A DNA stretch of 64,000 bases from Streptomyces sp. NRRL F-5122 (lineage in GTDB: Bacteria > Actinomycetota > Actinomycetes > Streptomycetales > Streptomycetaceae), in contig NZ_LMWH01000161.1 in the NCBI RefSeq assembly GCF_001507435.1, positions 62,001 through 126,000 of the forward strand. Reading direction: 5' to 3'. Of the stretch, positions 40,110-48,131 are shown in pieces. How positions within the stretch are numbered: the first letter of the stretch is position 1; every line of letters starts with the position of its first letter. A program made the position numbers and the translations under genes. The notes below the pieces were generated by a model. The model worked only from the letters and a program-made list of their open reading frames with translations, ran no database searches and was not told the origin of the DNA.

Positions 40110-40312
40110 GGGACTGCCTTTCCGGGGTCGTACGGGTGACGCGGCCGGCCGGCGCGGGGACGGCTCACCACGCTAGGTCCGCGCATCCGGGCTCCCCACG
40201 GGGATTAGTGACGGCCACCGACGGATTTCCGTCCGCGGGCCGCCCGCCGACCTGTCTTTTAGGGCACCTGCCCCATCCCGTGGGCACCTCCTTAGAACCA
40301 CGATGACCAGGC

Positions 40313-41545
40313 ATGACGACGACATGGTCCGGGGCGCGCCTGCTGCGCGACCGCAACGCAAGGCTGTATCTGACCCAGGTGGTGGTCTCCGGCTTCGGCA
40401 CGTCGGCGCTGTGGCTGGTGTCCGGGGTGTGGGTCAAGGACCTCACGGGCTCGAACGGTCTGGCGGCGCTCTGCATCTTCGCCCTGTGGGCTCCGACCCT
40501 GGTCGGACCGCTGCTGGGCACGGTGGCCGACCGCATCCGGCGCAAGCCGCTGCTGATCGGTGTGAACCTGCTCCTGGCCGCCCTGGTGCTCGCCCTCGTC
40601 ACCGTCGACTCCCCGGATCGCCTGTGGCTGCTGTTCGCGGTCCTGCTCGTCTACGGCGCCGCGGGCGTCGTCCAGGACGCGGCGGAGTCGGCGCTCGTCA
40701 CCGCCGCCGTCGACCCCTCGCTGCTGGGCGACTTCAACGGGCTGCGGATGACGGCCAACGAGGGCATGAAGCTCGTGGCCCCGCTGGCCGGAGCGGGCCT
40801 CTACGCGGTGTACGGCGGCCCGGGCGTCGCGCTCCTGGACGCGGTCACCTTCGTGCTCGCCGCGGGTCTGTGCGCGCTGCTCCGCGTCCACGAGGACCGG
40901 CCGCGGCAGGCTTCGGGCGACTGGCGCGCGCAGACCGCCGAGGGCGCCCGCCATCTGTGGGCACATCCGCGACTGCGGCCCATGGTGCTGGCCGGCGGCG
41001 GCACCATGCTGTTCACGGGTGTCTGCGGAGCGCTCGTCTACGCCATTGTCGCGGGCCTCGGGCACTCCCCGGCCTACGCGGGTGTGCTCTACGCCGTCCA
41101 GGGCGTCGGCTCGGTGACGATCGGGCTGGTGTCCGGACCCGCGTTGCGGCTGCTGGGCGCCCATCTCTTCGGGGCCTGCGGGATCGCCCTCACGGCCGTC
41201 GCCGTTGCCGCACGGGCGGTCCCCTCCGACGCGGTGGCCGTGGCGTGCAGCCTGGCGAACGGTGCGGGGCTGCCCTGTGTGCTGATCGCCGCGCTCACCG
41301 CGGTGCAGCGCGAGACGCCGGGTGCGCTGCTGGGCCGAGCGACGGCCACGGCCAACACCCTGGTCTTCGCGCCGAACGTGATCGGGCTGGCCGCCGGAGC
41401 GGCGCTGGTCGAGCTGGTGGACTACCGGCCGCTGCTGGTCGCGCTGGGCCTGGCGCTGCTGGTCACGGCCGGGCTGCTGCTTCAGAGCCGCGCGAGGGCG
41501 TCCCGCACGGCCTCCAGGTCGCCGTCGGACGCCAACCCGGCGTGA
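40313..41545 (+). CDS. MFS transporter
   Basis: A 410-residue protein with about 12 membrane segments. The A-like loop between helices 2 and 3 is GTVADRIRRKPLL, and the overall pattern resembles the MFS enterobactin-exporter/macrolide-efflux group. The substrate is unknown; export is more likely than import. Its 3' end overlaps the convergent minus-strand gene by 64 bases (41482-41545), an unusual tail-to-tail overlap in coding sequence. Confidence 0.85.
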   Translation: MTTTWSGARLLRDRNARLYLTQVVVSGFGTSALWLVSGVWVKDLTGSNGLAALCIFALWAPTLVGPLLGTVADRIRRKPLLIGVNLLLAALVLALVTVDSPDRLWLLFAVLLVYGAAGVVQDAAESALVTAAVDPSLLGDFNGLRMTANEGMKLVAPLAGAGLYAVYGGPGVALLDAVTFVLAAGLCALLRVHEDRPRQASGDWRAQTAEGARHLWAHPRLRPMVLAGGGTMLFTGVCGALVYAIVAGLGHSPAYAGVLYAVQGVGSVTIGLVSGPALRLLGAHLFGACGIALTAVAVAARAVPSDAVAVACSLANGAGLPCVLIAALTAVQRETPGALLGRATATANTLVFAPNVIGLAAGAALVELVDYRPLLVALGLALLVTAGLLLQSRARASRTASRSPSDANPA

Positions 41546-42645
41546 TAGAGCCGCAGTTCCGTGGCGCCCAGCTCCGCCGCCTCCCGCGCGTCGCGCTCCA
41601 GCGTCCGCGGTGCGCCGCCCATGCCGGAGACGACGGTGAAGTTGGCCGCGAGAACGGATCCCTCCCCGCCCTGCTCCGCGAACGGCACGAGCAGGCCCGC
41701 GCCGCCGGTGCAGGGCACCACCACCCCGTCCGCGACGGACAGGATGTGCGCGGGGTCGCCCCCCGCGTTCGCCCCGCAGTGGTGCCACGCCGGGTCCGCG
41801 TGCAGCAGCACCTGGAAGCCTTCGGGCGCGGCCGCGCGGACCGCCGCCACCGCCGCCTCCTGGAGGGAGCGCGCCACGTCCTCACGCCACGCGCGCGTGG
41901 CGGCCGCCCCGGACTCGCCGAGGAGCTTCTCGACGCCCGCCCAGCCACCGTCCGACGGCGCGCCGCGCCACACCGGTTCCAGCGCGGCGCGTACCGCCGC
42001 GGCCAGGGCTCCGGGGTCCGCACCCTGCGCCTCGTATCCCTCACGGCAGCTCTCGCAGAAGCACAGCGACATGAGGTAGTGCCCGGCGTCCCCGAGCGCC
42101 ACTCCGCCGATCTTGTCGTGCGCGTGCAGATGGGCCAGGCCGTACCAGCCGAGCGACTCCAGCTCGGTGCCGCGCGCCCCGGGCCGCACGGCCGCCTCGG
42201 CGGCGAGGTCGACGAGGTACGCGCGCGTGTCCGGCTGGGCGATGCACGGCGCCCACGGATAGCGGTCGCCGTAGGCGCTGACCACGGAGGTGCCCGGATG
42301 TTCCTCCCCGAGCCGTGAGTTGTGCGCCAGCACGACCCAGGTGTGCACCTCGAGACCCGCGCCGGCGAGCGCCTCGGATGCCGCCCCGAACGCATCACCC
42401 GGGGCCCACTCCCCGGCCGGGTACGGACGCGGGACGCGACCCTCCCAGCGCGCGTCCGGCGGGTAGAGCACGGCAGCGTGGCGGGCCGTCACGATGCGGT
42501 GGCGCGGATGCCGGGGGGTGAGCGCACGGGTGGAGTGGTACGCCGAGGCCAGCGTCGCCTGCCGTACCCCCAGGGCTGCCACGCGGTCCGCGGCCCGCGG
42601 GTCCCCGACGACGTCCCAGGGGTAGAGGAACGCCGAGGCCTTCAC
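41482..42645 (-). CDS. Uncharacterised barrel-like protein coupled to the 5-dehydro-4-deoxyglucarate dehydratase gene
   Basis: A 387-residue soluble protein I cannot assign to a named family. It begins KASAFLYPWDVVGDP and has alternating strand/helix segments like a TIM barrel. A motif with two Cys lies mid-protein (LCFCESCREGYEAQG), LLHADPAWHHCGANAGGDP follows, and it ends with VSGMGGAPRTLERD and LRLYHAGLASDGDLEAV. These resemble hypothetical glycoside-hydrolase-like barrels. The GTG start overlaps the dehydratase stop by 4 bases, so the two are translated together and the protein probably acts on uronate- or aldarate-containing material. No signal peptide. Confidence 0.75.
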   Translation of the reverse strand: MKASAFLYPWDVVGDPRAADRVAALGVRQATLASAYHSTRALTPRHPRHRIVTARHAAVLYPPDARWEGRVPRPYPAGEWAPGDAFGAASEALAGAGLEVHTWVVLAHNSRLGEEHPGTSVVSAYGDRYPWAPCIAQPDTRAYLVDLAAEAAVRPGARGTELESLGWYGLAHLHAHDKIGGVALGDAGHYLMSLCFCESCREGYEAQGADPGALAAAVRAALEPVWRGAPSDGGWAGVEKLLGESGAAATRAWREDVARSLQEAAVAAVRAAAPEGFQVLLHADPAWHHCGANAGGDPAHILSVADGVVVPCTGGAGLLVPFAEQGGEGSVLAANFTVVSGMGGAPRTLERDAREAAELGATELRLYHAGLASDGDLEAVRDALARL

Positions 42646-43583
42646 GCGCCCTCCCGCAGCAGTTCGTAGCCGTGATCGATCAGCCCGGCGAGTTGTTTGA
42701 CGTGGTCCTCGGAGGGTTCGTGCAGCGGCGGCCGCACCTCGCCGACGTCGAGGCCGCGCAGACGCACCCCCGCCTTGACGAGCGAGACGGCGTATCCGCG
42801 GCCCTGGGCGCGCAGTTCGACGAACGGGCGGTAGAACCCGTCGAGGAGCCGGTGGGCGGTGGTGTCGTCGCCGGTGCCCAGCGCCCTGTGGAAGGCGAGG
42901 GCGATCTCCGGGACGAAGCAGAACACGGCGGAGGAGTAGAGCGAGATGCCGATGCCGCGGTAGGCGAGCTGGGTCTGCTCGGCGGTCGGCAGTCCGTTGA
43001 AGTAGAGGAAGTCGTCCGGGCCCTCGGTCCGTACGGTGCTCACGATGCGCTGCATCAGGTCCAGGTCGCCGAGCCCGTCCTTGAAGCCGATGACGCCGTC
43101 GGTGCGGGCCAGCTCGACCACCGTCCGGGGTGTGAACACGGCGTTGTCGCGCTGGTAGACGATGGTCGGCAACGAGGTCGACGCGGCCAGCTCACGGTAG
43201 TGCCGCAGCAGTCCCTCCTGCCCGGCGAGCACAAGATAGGGAGGCATGGCGAGCAGCCCGTCCGCTCCGGCCTCCTCGGCCAGCCCGGCGTAGCGCCGGG
43301 CGAGCGCGGTCCCGTAGCCCGCGCCGGCCACGACCGGCACCCGCCCCTCCGCCGCCTCGACGGCCGCACGGACGCACGCCTGGAACTCCTCGGGCGTGAG
43401 CGCGTGGAACTCGCCCGTGCCGCAGCACGCGAAGACGGCCGCGGCGCCCGCCTCGACGCCCGCGCGGACATGCGCGCGGTAGACGTCGAGGGCGACGGAG
43501 CCGTCCGGTCCGTACGCCGTCACGGGGAAGAACAGCGGCCCACTGGGGATGCTGAGGCGAGCGGCAAGAGGGGCTGGCGACAC
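42642..43583 (-). CDS. 5-dehydro-4-deoxyglucarate dehydratase (KdgD-type, DHDPS family)
   Basis: A 313-residue DHDPS-fold enzyme with FACCGTGEFHALTPEEF, Tyr143 in TIVYQRDN and Schiff-base Lys168 in VIGFKDGLGDLD. The C-terminal AGVRLRGLDVGEVRPPLHEP is characteristic of the decarboxylating dehydratase that converts 5-keto-4-deoxyglucarate to alpha-ketoglutaric semialdehyde and CO2. It is divergent from the uronate dehydrogenase gene, whose aldarate product pathway it would complete, and upstream of the unknown barrel protein. A minus-strand promoter (TTGACC, 17 bases, TAGCGT) lies at 43674-43702. Confidence 0.88.
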   Translation of the reverse strand: MSPAPLAARLSIPSGPLFFPVTAYGPDGSVALDVYRAHVRAGVEAGAAAVFACCGTGEFHALTPEEFQACVRAAVEAAEGRVPVVAGAGYGTALARRYAGLAEEAGADGLLAMPPYLVLAGQEGLLRHYRELAASTSLPTIVYQRDNAVFTPRTVVELARTDGVIGFKDGLGDLDLMQRIVSTVRTEGPDDFLYFNGLPTAEQTQLAYRGIGISLYSSAVFCFVPEIALAFHRALGTGDDTTAHRLLDGFYRPFVELRAQGRGYAVSLVKAGVRLRGLDVGEVRPPLHEPSEDHVKQLAGLIDHGYELLREGA

Positions 43584-43673
43584 GGGCTCTCCCTTGAACA
43601 GGGGCTCATATGTGGACCGGACCTCGTACTCGGTGCACGTTTCTGATCCATGTCCATGTCTCTGAACGCGCTT

Positions 43674-43702
43674 ACGCTACGGGGCCTCTCGCGGCAGGTC
43701 AA
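43674..43702 (-). promoter_or_regulatory. Probable promoter of the kdgD-type gene
   Basis: On the minus strand: TTGACC (43702-43697), a 17-base spacer, and TAGCGT (43679-43674). This fits the TTGAC/TAnnnT consensus of the main Streptomyces sigma factor. The gap 43584-43884 (301 bases) otherwise holds only the opposing promoter and ribosome sites. Confidence 0.6.
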
Positions 43703-43751
43703 GCGCACAAACGGGCAACTCAGCAGCGGATTCCGCCTCCTCGCGCGACAC

Positions 43752-43781
43752 TTGACGGGTCACGCGAACGCTTCGTAGCGT
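43752..43781 (+). promoter_or_regulatory. Probable promoter of the uronate dehydrogenase gene
   Basis: TTGACG (43752-43757), an 18-base spacer and TAGCGT (43776-43781). The -10 hexamer and the CGTAGCGT context are identical to those of the divergent promoter on the other strand, which suggests common control of the two genes. Confidence 0.6.
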
Positions 43782-43884
43782 GTCTATGAGTGTGAATGCT
43801 GTACATGAATGCGGCCGCTGCCTCCAGAAGTGAACCCCCGGGGTGCCCCGGAGGCGCACGAGCCGAGGACAAGGAGACCCGAGG

Positions 43885-44694
43885 ATGCCCGCTCCCCGCA
43901 CCGTTCTGCTCACCGGCGCCGCCGGCGGACTCGGCACTCTGATGCGGGGTCTGCTGCCCCGGTACGGCTACGAGCTGCGGCTCCTCGACCTCCGGCCGAT
44001 CGAGGGCGAGCCGGACGCGATCATCGCCGACCTCGCCGACCGGGAGGCCCTGCGCGAGGCGGTGCGCGGCGTCGACGCGATCGTCCACCTCGCGGGCATC
44101 TCCCTGGAGTCCACGTTCGAGAAGATCCTCAAGGCCAACATCGAGGGCACTTACCACCTGTACGAGGCAGCCCGCGAGGAAGGCGTGCGCCGGATCGTGT
44201 TCGCCTCCTCCAACCACGCCGTCGGCTTCGTCCCGCGCCCCCGGGGCGACGACCCGCTGATCCCGATCGACACCCCGCGCCGGCCCGACACCTTCTACGG
44301 ACTGTCCAAGTCCTTCGGCGAGGACCTCGCCCAGCTCTACTGGGACAAGCACGGGCTGGAAACGGTCTCCGTACGCATCGGCTCCTGCTTCCCCGAGCCG
44401 ACCAGCGTCCGCATGCTCTCGGTCTGGATGAGCCCCGAGGACGGCGCCCGGCTCTTCCACGCGGCCCTGACCGCCGAGCGCGTGGGGCACACGGTCGTCT
44501 ACGGATCGTCCGCGAACACCCGCCTGTGGTGGGACCTGACCACCGCCCGGGCGCTCGGCTACGAGCCGAGGGACGACTCCGAGCCCTTCGCCGAGAAGCT
44601 CGTCGCCGAGCAGGGTGAGCTGGAGGAGGGCAACCCGGCCCACGAACGTCTGGGCGGCCACTTCGTCACGGACCCGCCGATCTGGCCGTACTGA
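43885..44694 (+). CDS. Uronate dehydrogenase-type NAD-dependent epimerase/dehydratase
   Basis: A 269-residue short-chain dehydrogenase with NAD loop LLTGAAGGLGTLMR, VHLAGIS, the SSNHAVGF segment and catalytic FYGLSKSFGEDLA (Tyr/Lys about residues 137-142). SSNHAVGF and the length are typical of uronate dehydrogenases, which oxidise galacturonate and glucuronate to the aldaric acid lactones. The AAGGAG ribosome site is just upstream of the chosen ATG. Divergence from the 5-dehydro-4-deoxyglucarate dehydratase gene supports the role; a glucarate or galactarate dehydratase is not in the window. Confidence 0.85.
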   Translation: MPAPRTVLLTGAAGGLGTLMRGLLPRYGYELRLLDLRPIEGEPDAIIADLADREALREAVRGVDAIVHLAGISLESTFEKILKANIEGTYHLYEAAREEGVRRIVFASSNHAVGFVPRPRGDDPLIPIDTPRRPDTFYGLSKSFGEDLAQLYWDKHGLETVSVRIGSCFPEPTSVRMLSVWMSPEDGARLFHAALTAERVGHTVVYGSSANTRLWWDLTTARALGYEPRDDSEPFAEKLVAEQGELEEGNPAHERLGGHFVTDPPIWPY

Positions 44695-44707
44695 CCGGGC
44701 ACGGCAG

Positions 44708-44747
44708 GAGCGGGCGGGCACCGAACGGGCCCGCCCGCTCCGCTTTT
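44708..44747 (+). terminator. Terminator after the uronate dehydrogenase gene
   Basis: Perfect 12-base arms (44708-44719 and 44729-44740) with a 9-base loop, followed by CGCTTTT. A good intrinsic terminator, 14 bases after the stop codon. Confidence 0.85.
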
Positions 44748-44850
44748 CGGGCACCGGTGCTGCCCGATCCCACCCGCCGCCCCGCTCCCGCGCAGGTCCG
44801 AGACGGGCGCACGGTGAGCCGTTCGGGCGGGATCGGGCACAGTCGGGCAC
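44747..44850 (+). promoter_or_regulatory. Candidate operator cluster upstream of the DeoR gene
   Basis: The element TCGGGC(A) recurs. There is an inverted pair TCGGGCA/TGCCCGA within 44747-44767 (7-base arms, 7-base centre). Three tandem copies start at 44823, 44833 and 44843, exactly 10 bases (one helical turn) apart; the last two read TCGGGCAC. Same-face repeats ahead of a DeoR gene suggest cooperative autoregulation. The binding protein is inferred. Confidence 0.5.
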
Positions 44851-44957
44851 GCAACAGGCCTGGTCACCGTCGCGCACCGGCTGTAGAACATCCCCCAAGG
44901 ACCCCACGGGGCCCGAACGGGCACAGCACGCAGCACGGTGAAAGGCAGGTGTGGGCG

Positions 44958-45728
44958 ATGACGGCGAAGACGGCGGAGGAACGTCAACGCGAGATCGTCA
45001 AGGCCGCCCGCCGCACGGGTTCGGTCGACGTCACCTCGCTCGCCACGGAACTGGGCGTCGCCAAGGAGACCGTGCGTCGCGATCTGCGCGCCCTGGAGGA
45101 CCACGGGCTGGTCCGCCGCACCCACGGCGGCGCCTATCCCGTGGAGAGCGCCGGCTTCGAGACGACCCTCGCCTTCCGCGCCACCAGCCATGTGCCCGAG
45201 AAACGCCGTATCGCGGCCGCCGCGGCCGAGCTGCTGGGGGATGCCGAGACCGTCTTCGTGGACGAGGGCTTCACCCCCCAGCTCATCGCCGAGGCGCTGC
45301 CACGGGACCGGCCGTTGACGGTGGTGACCGCATCCCTGGCCACCGCGGGTGCGCTCGCGGAGGCCGAGAACACGACCGTCCTGCTGCTGGGCGGCCGGGT
45401 GCGCTCCGGCACCCTCGCCACCGTGGACCACTGGACGACGAAGATGCTGGCCGGGTTCGTCGTCGACCTGGCGTTCATCGGCGCCAACGGCATCTCCCGC
45501 GAGCACGGGCTGACCACACCGGACCCCGCGGTCAGCGAGGTCAAGGCCCAGGCCATCCGCGCCTCCCGGCGCACGGTCTTCGCGGGTGTGCACACCAAAT
45601 TCGGGGCGGTGAGCTTCTGCCGCTTCGCGGAGGTCGGCGCCTTGGAGGCGATCGTCACGAGCACACTGCTGCCGGCCTCCGAGGCGCACCGCTACTCGTT
45701 GCTCGGCCCTCAGGTCATCCGGGTCTGA
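44958..45728 (+). CDS. DeoR/GlpR family transcriptional regulator
   Basis: A 256-residue DeoR protein. The helix-turn-helix is near residues 18-50 (VTSLATELGVAKETVRRDL, then LVRRTHGGAYPVES), followed by the sugar-phosphate-isomerase-like effector domain (VFVDEGFTPQLIAEAL, IGANGISREHGLTTPD). Such proteins usually repress sugar or polyol operons and sense a phosphorylated intermediate. It leads, by a 97-base gap, the binding-protein/permease/dehydrogenase operon. The ATG at 44958 is preceded by AAAGGCAGG. Confidence 0.9.
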   Translation: MTAKTAEERQREIVKAARRTGSVDVTSLATELGVAKETVRRDLRALEDHGLVRRTHGGAYPVESAGFETTLAFRATSHVPEKRRIAAAAAELLGDAETVFVDEGFTPQLIAEALPRDRPLTVVTASLATAGALAEAENTTVLLLGGRVRSGTLATVDHWTTKMLAGFVVDLAFIGANGISREHGLTTPDPAVSEVKAQAIRASRRTVFAGVHTKFGAVSFCRFAEVGALEAIVTSTLLPASEAHRYSLLGPQVIRV

Positions 45729-45825
45729 GAGGGCCCGAGGACATCTGAAAAGCACCACCCACTCCCCAAGGGACGCATTCACGCCGATCGCGCCCCTTAT
45801 CTCCCCATACGTCCAGGAGCGATCC

Positions 45826-47196
45826 ATGCGCACCCAGAGCCGACGGAGGCCGCGAGCGATGCTCGCCACGGCCGCCGCAGGGACGCTGCTCGCCCCGCTT
45901 CTCTCCGGCTGCTGGGTCGGGGCGGGCGGGTCCGGTTCCGGCGGCAACTCCATCAATGTGCTGATGGTCAACAACCCGCAGATGGTGGAACTGCAGAAAC
46001 TCACCGCCGCGCACTTCACGAAGGAGACCGGCATCAAGGTGAACTTCACCGTCCTGCCGGAGAACGACGTCCGCGACAAGATCAGCCAGGACTTCGCCAA
46101 CCAGGCGGGCCAGTACGACGTCGCCACCCTGAGCAACTACGAGATACCGATCTACGCCCGCAACGGCTGGCTGCACGAGATGGACTCGTACGTCTCCGCG
46201 GACCGCGCCTACGACGAGCAGGACGTCCTCAAGCCGATGCGACAGTCCCTGACGGGGGACGACGGCAAGCTCTACGGGCAGCCCTTCTACGGCGAGTCGT
46301 CGTTCCTGATGTACCGCAAGGACGTCTTCGCCGAGAAGGGGCTGACGATGCCGGCCCACCCCACCTGGCAGCAGGTGGCCGATCTCGCCGCGAAGGCGGA
46401 CGGCGCGAAGCCCGGGATGCGGGGCATCTGCCTGCGCGGACTGCCCGGCTGGGGCGAACTCATGGCTCCGCTCACCACGGTGGTGAACACCTTCGGCGGC
46501 ACCTGGTTCGACAAGGGCTGGAAAGCGCACCTGAACTCGCCCGAGTTCGAGAAGGCGACGAAGTTCTATGTCGACCTGGTCCGTGAGCACGGCGAATCGG
46601 GCGCCGCCCAGTCCGGCTTCGCCGAGTGCCTGAACAACATGACCCAGGGCAAGGTCGCCATGTGGTACGACGCCACCTCCGCGGCCGGCCTCCTGGAAGC
46701 GCCCGACTCACCCGTCAAGGGCACGCTCGGCTACGCCCCCGCGCCGGTAGAGAAGACGCAGAACTCCGGCTGGCTCTACACCTGGGCCTGGGGTCTGCAG
46801 AAGGCGTCACGGAACCCGGACAAGGCCTGGAAGTTCGTCTCCTGGGCGTCCGGCAAGGAGTACGAGCAGCTCGTCGGTGACACCAGCGGCTGGGCCAACG
46901 TGCCCGCAGGCAAGCGCGCCTCCACGTACGAGAACGCGGCCTACCGCAAGGAGGCGGCCTCCTTCCAGGACATGACCCGCGAGGCCATCGAGGGCGCCCG
47001 GCCCACCGACCCCGGGGTCCAGCCGCGCCCCGCGCCCGGCATCCAGTTCGTCGGCATCCCCGAGTTCACCGACCTCGGTACCAAGGTCTCCCAGGAGATC
47101 AGCGCGGCCATCGCCGGGCGTCAGTCCGTCGAGTCGGCCCTGGACAAGTCCCAGAAGCTCGCCGAGCAGATCGCCAAGGAGTACGAGGGACGATGA
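45826..47196 (+). CDS. Polyol-type ABC transporter binding lipoprotein (SmoE-like, family 1)
   Basis: A 456-residue extracellular solute-binding protein. The twin-Arg-rich N-terminus and lipobox LLSGC (Cys29) anchor it to the outer face of the membrane. The stretch TVLPENDVRDKISQDFANQA resembles sorbitol/mannitol-binding SmoE proteins, and family-1 features such as GKVAMWYDATSAAGLLE follow. It should deliver a polyol or sugar to the two permeases encoded immediately downstream. The stop overlaps the first permease start by 4 bases. Confidence 0.88.
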   Translation: MRTQSRRRPRAMLATAAAGTLLAPLLSGCWVGAGGSGSGGNSINVLMVNNPQMVELQKLTAAHFTKETGIKVNFTVLPENDVRDKISQDFANQAGQYDVATLSNYEIPIYARNGWLHEMDSYVSADRAYDEQDVLKPMRQSLTGDDGKLYGQPFYGESSFLMYRKDVFAEKGLTMPAHPTWQQVADLAAKADGAKPGMRGICLRGLPGWGELMAPLTTVVNTFGGTWFDKGWKAHLNSPEFEKATKFYVDLVREHGESGAAQSGFAECLNNMTQGKVAMWYDATSAAGLLEAPDSPVKGTLGYAPAPVEKTQNSGWLYTWAWGLQKASRNPDKAWKFVSWASGKEYEQLVGDTSGWANVPAGKRASTYENAAYRKEAASFQDMTREAIEGARPTDPGVQPRPAPGIQFVGIPEFTDLGTKVSQEISAAIAGRQSVESALDKSQKLAEQIAKEYEGR

Positions 47197-48131
47197 CCGC
47201 CACCACCACGGCCTCCATGGCCGCGACACCCGCACGCACCGCCCGTCCGCCCTCCGCCCGGCTGCGCTCCTGGGCCACCAGGGCGCCGCTTCTGCCGGCC
47301 CTGATCTTCATGATCGTCGTGACCCAGCTGCCCTTCGTGGCCACGCTGGTGATCTCGTTCTTCGACTGGAACGCCCTGTACCCCAAGGCGCGCCACTTCA
47401 CGGGGCTCGACAACTACCACCAGGTCCTGACCGACCCCGACCTGCGCCACTCGGTGTGGACGACGGTCCTGCTGACCGTCGCGGTGGTCCTGGTCAGCCT
47501 GATCCTCGGCCTCGGTCTCGCGCTCCTGCTGGACCGCAGGTTCCGCGGCCGGGGCATCGTCCGCACCCTGCTGATCGCCCCTTTCCTGGTGGTCCCGGTC
47601 GCCGCCGCCCTGCTGTGGAAGCACGTGCTCTACAACCCCGAATACGGCCTGCTGAACGGTCTGCTGCACTACGTGGGCGGCCCCCAGCCGGACTGGATCT
47701 CGAACACCCCACTCCTCGCGGTCGAGGCCTCGCTGGTCTGGCAGTGGACGCCGTTCATGATGCTGATCCTGCTGGCCGGCCTGCAGAGCCGCGACCATCA
47801 GCAGATCGAGGCGGCACGGGTGGACGGCGCGAGCGACTGGCAGATCTTCCGCCATCTGACACTGCCCCACCTGCGCCGCTACCTCGAACTCGGCGCCCTG
47901 CTCGGCTCGATCTACATCGTGCAGAACTTCGACGCGGTGTTCACGCTCACCTCCGGAGGCCTGGGCACCGCGAACCTGCCCTACACCGTCTACCAGAGCT
48001 TCTACCAGGCCCACGAGAACGGCCTCGCCTCGGCCGCCGGCGTCTTGGTCGTCATCGGCTCCATCGTCATCGCGACCTTCGCCCTGCGCGTGGTGTCGTC
48101 CCTGTTCCGCGAGGAGGTGTCCCGCGCATGA
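47193..48131 (+). CDS. Sugar/polyol ABC transporter permease (MalF-like)
   Basis: A 312-residue membrane protein with about six membrane segments. The coupling EAA motif is in EAARVDGASDWQIFRHLTLP. It starts with ATG overlapping the binding-protein stop and ends overlapping the second permease. It forms the translocation heterodimer with that protein. Confidence 0.92.
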   Translation: MTATTTASMAATPARTARPPSARLRSWATRAPLLPALIFMIVVTQLPFVATLVISFFDWNALYPKARHFTGLDNYHQVLTDPDLRHSVWTTVLLTVAVVLVSLILGLGLALLLDRRFRGRGIVRTLLIAPFLVVPVAAALLWKHVLYNPEYGLLNGLLHYVGGPQPDWISNTPLLAVEASLVWQWTPFMMLILLAGLQSRDHQQIEAARVDGASDWQIFRHLTLPHLRRYLELGALLGSIYIVQNFDAVFTLTSGGLGTANLPYTVYQSFYQAHENGLASAAGVLVVIGSIVIATFALRVVSSLFREEVSRA

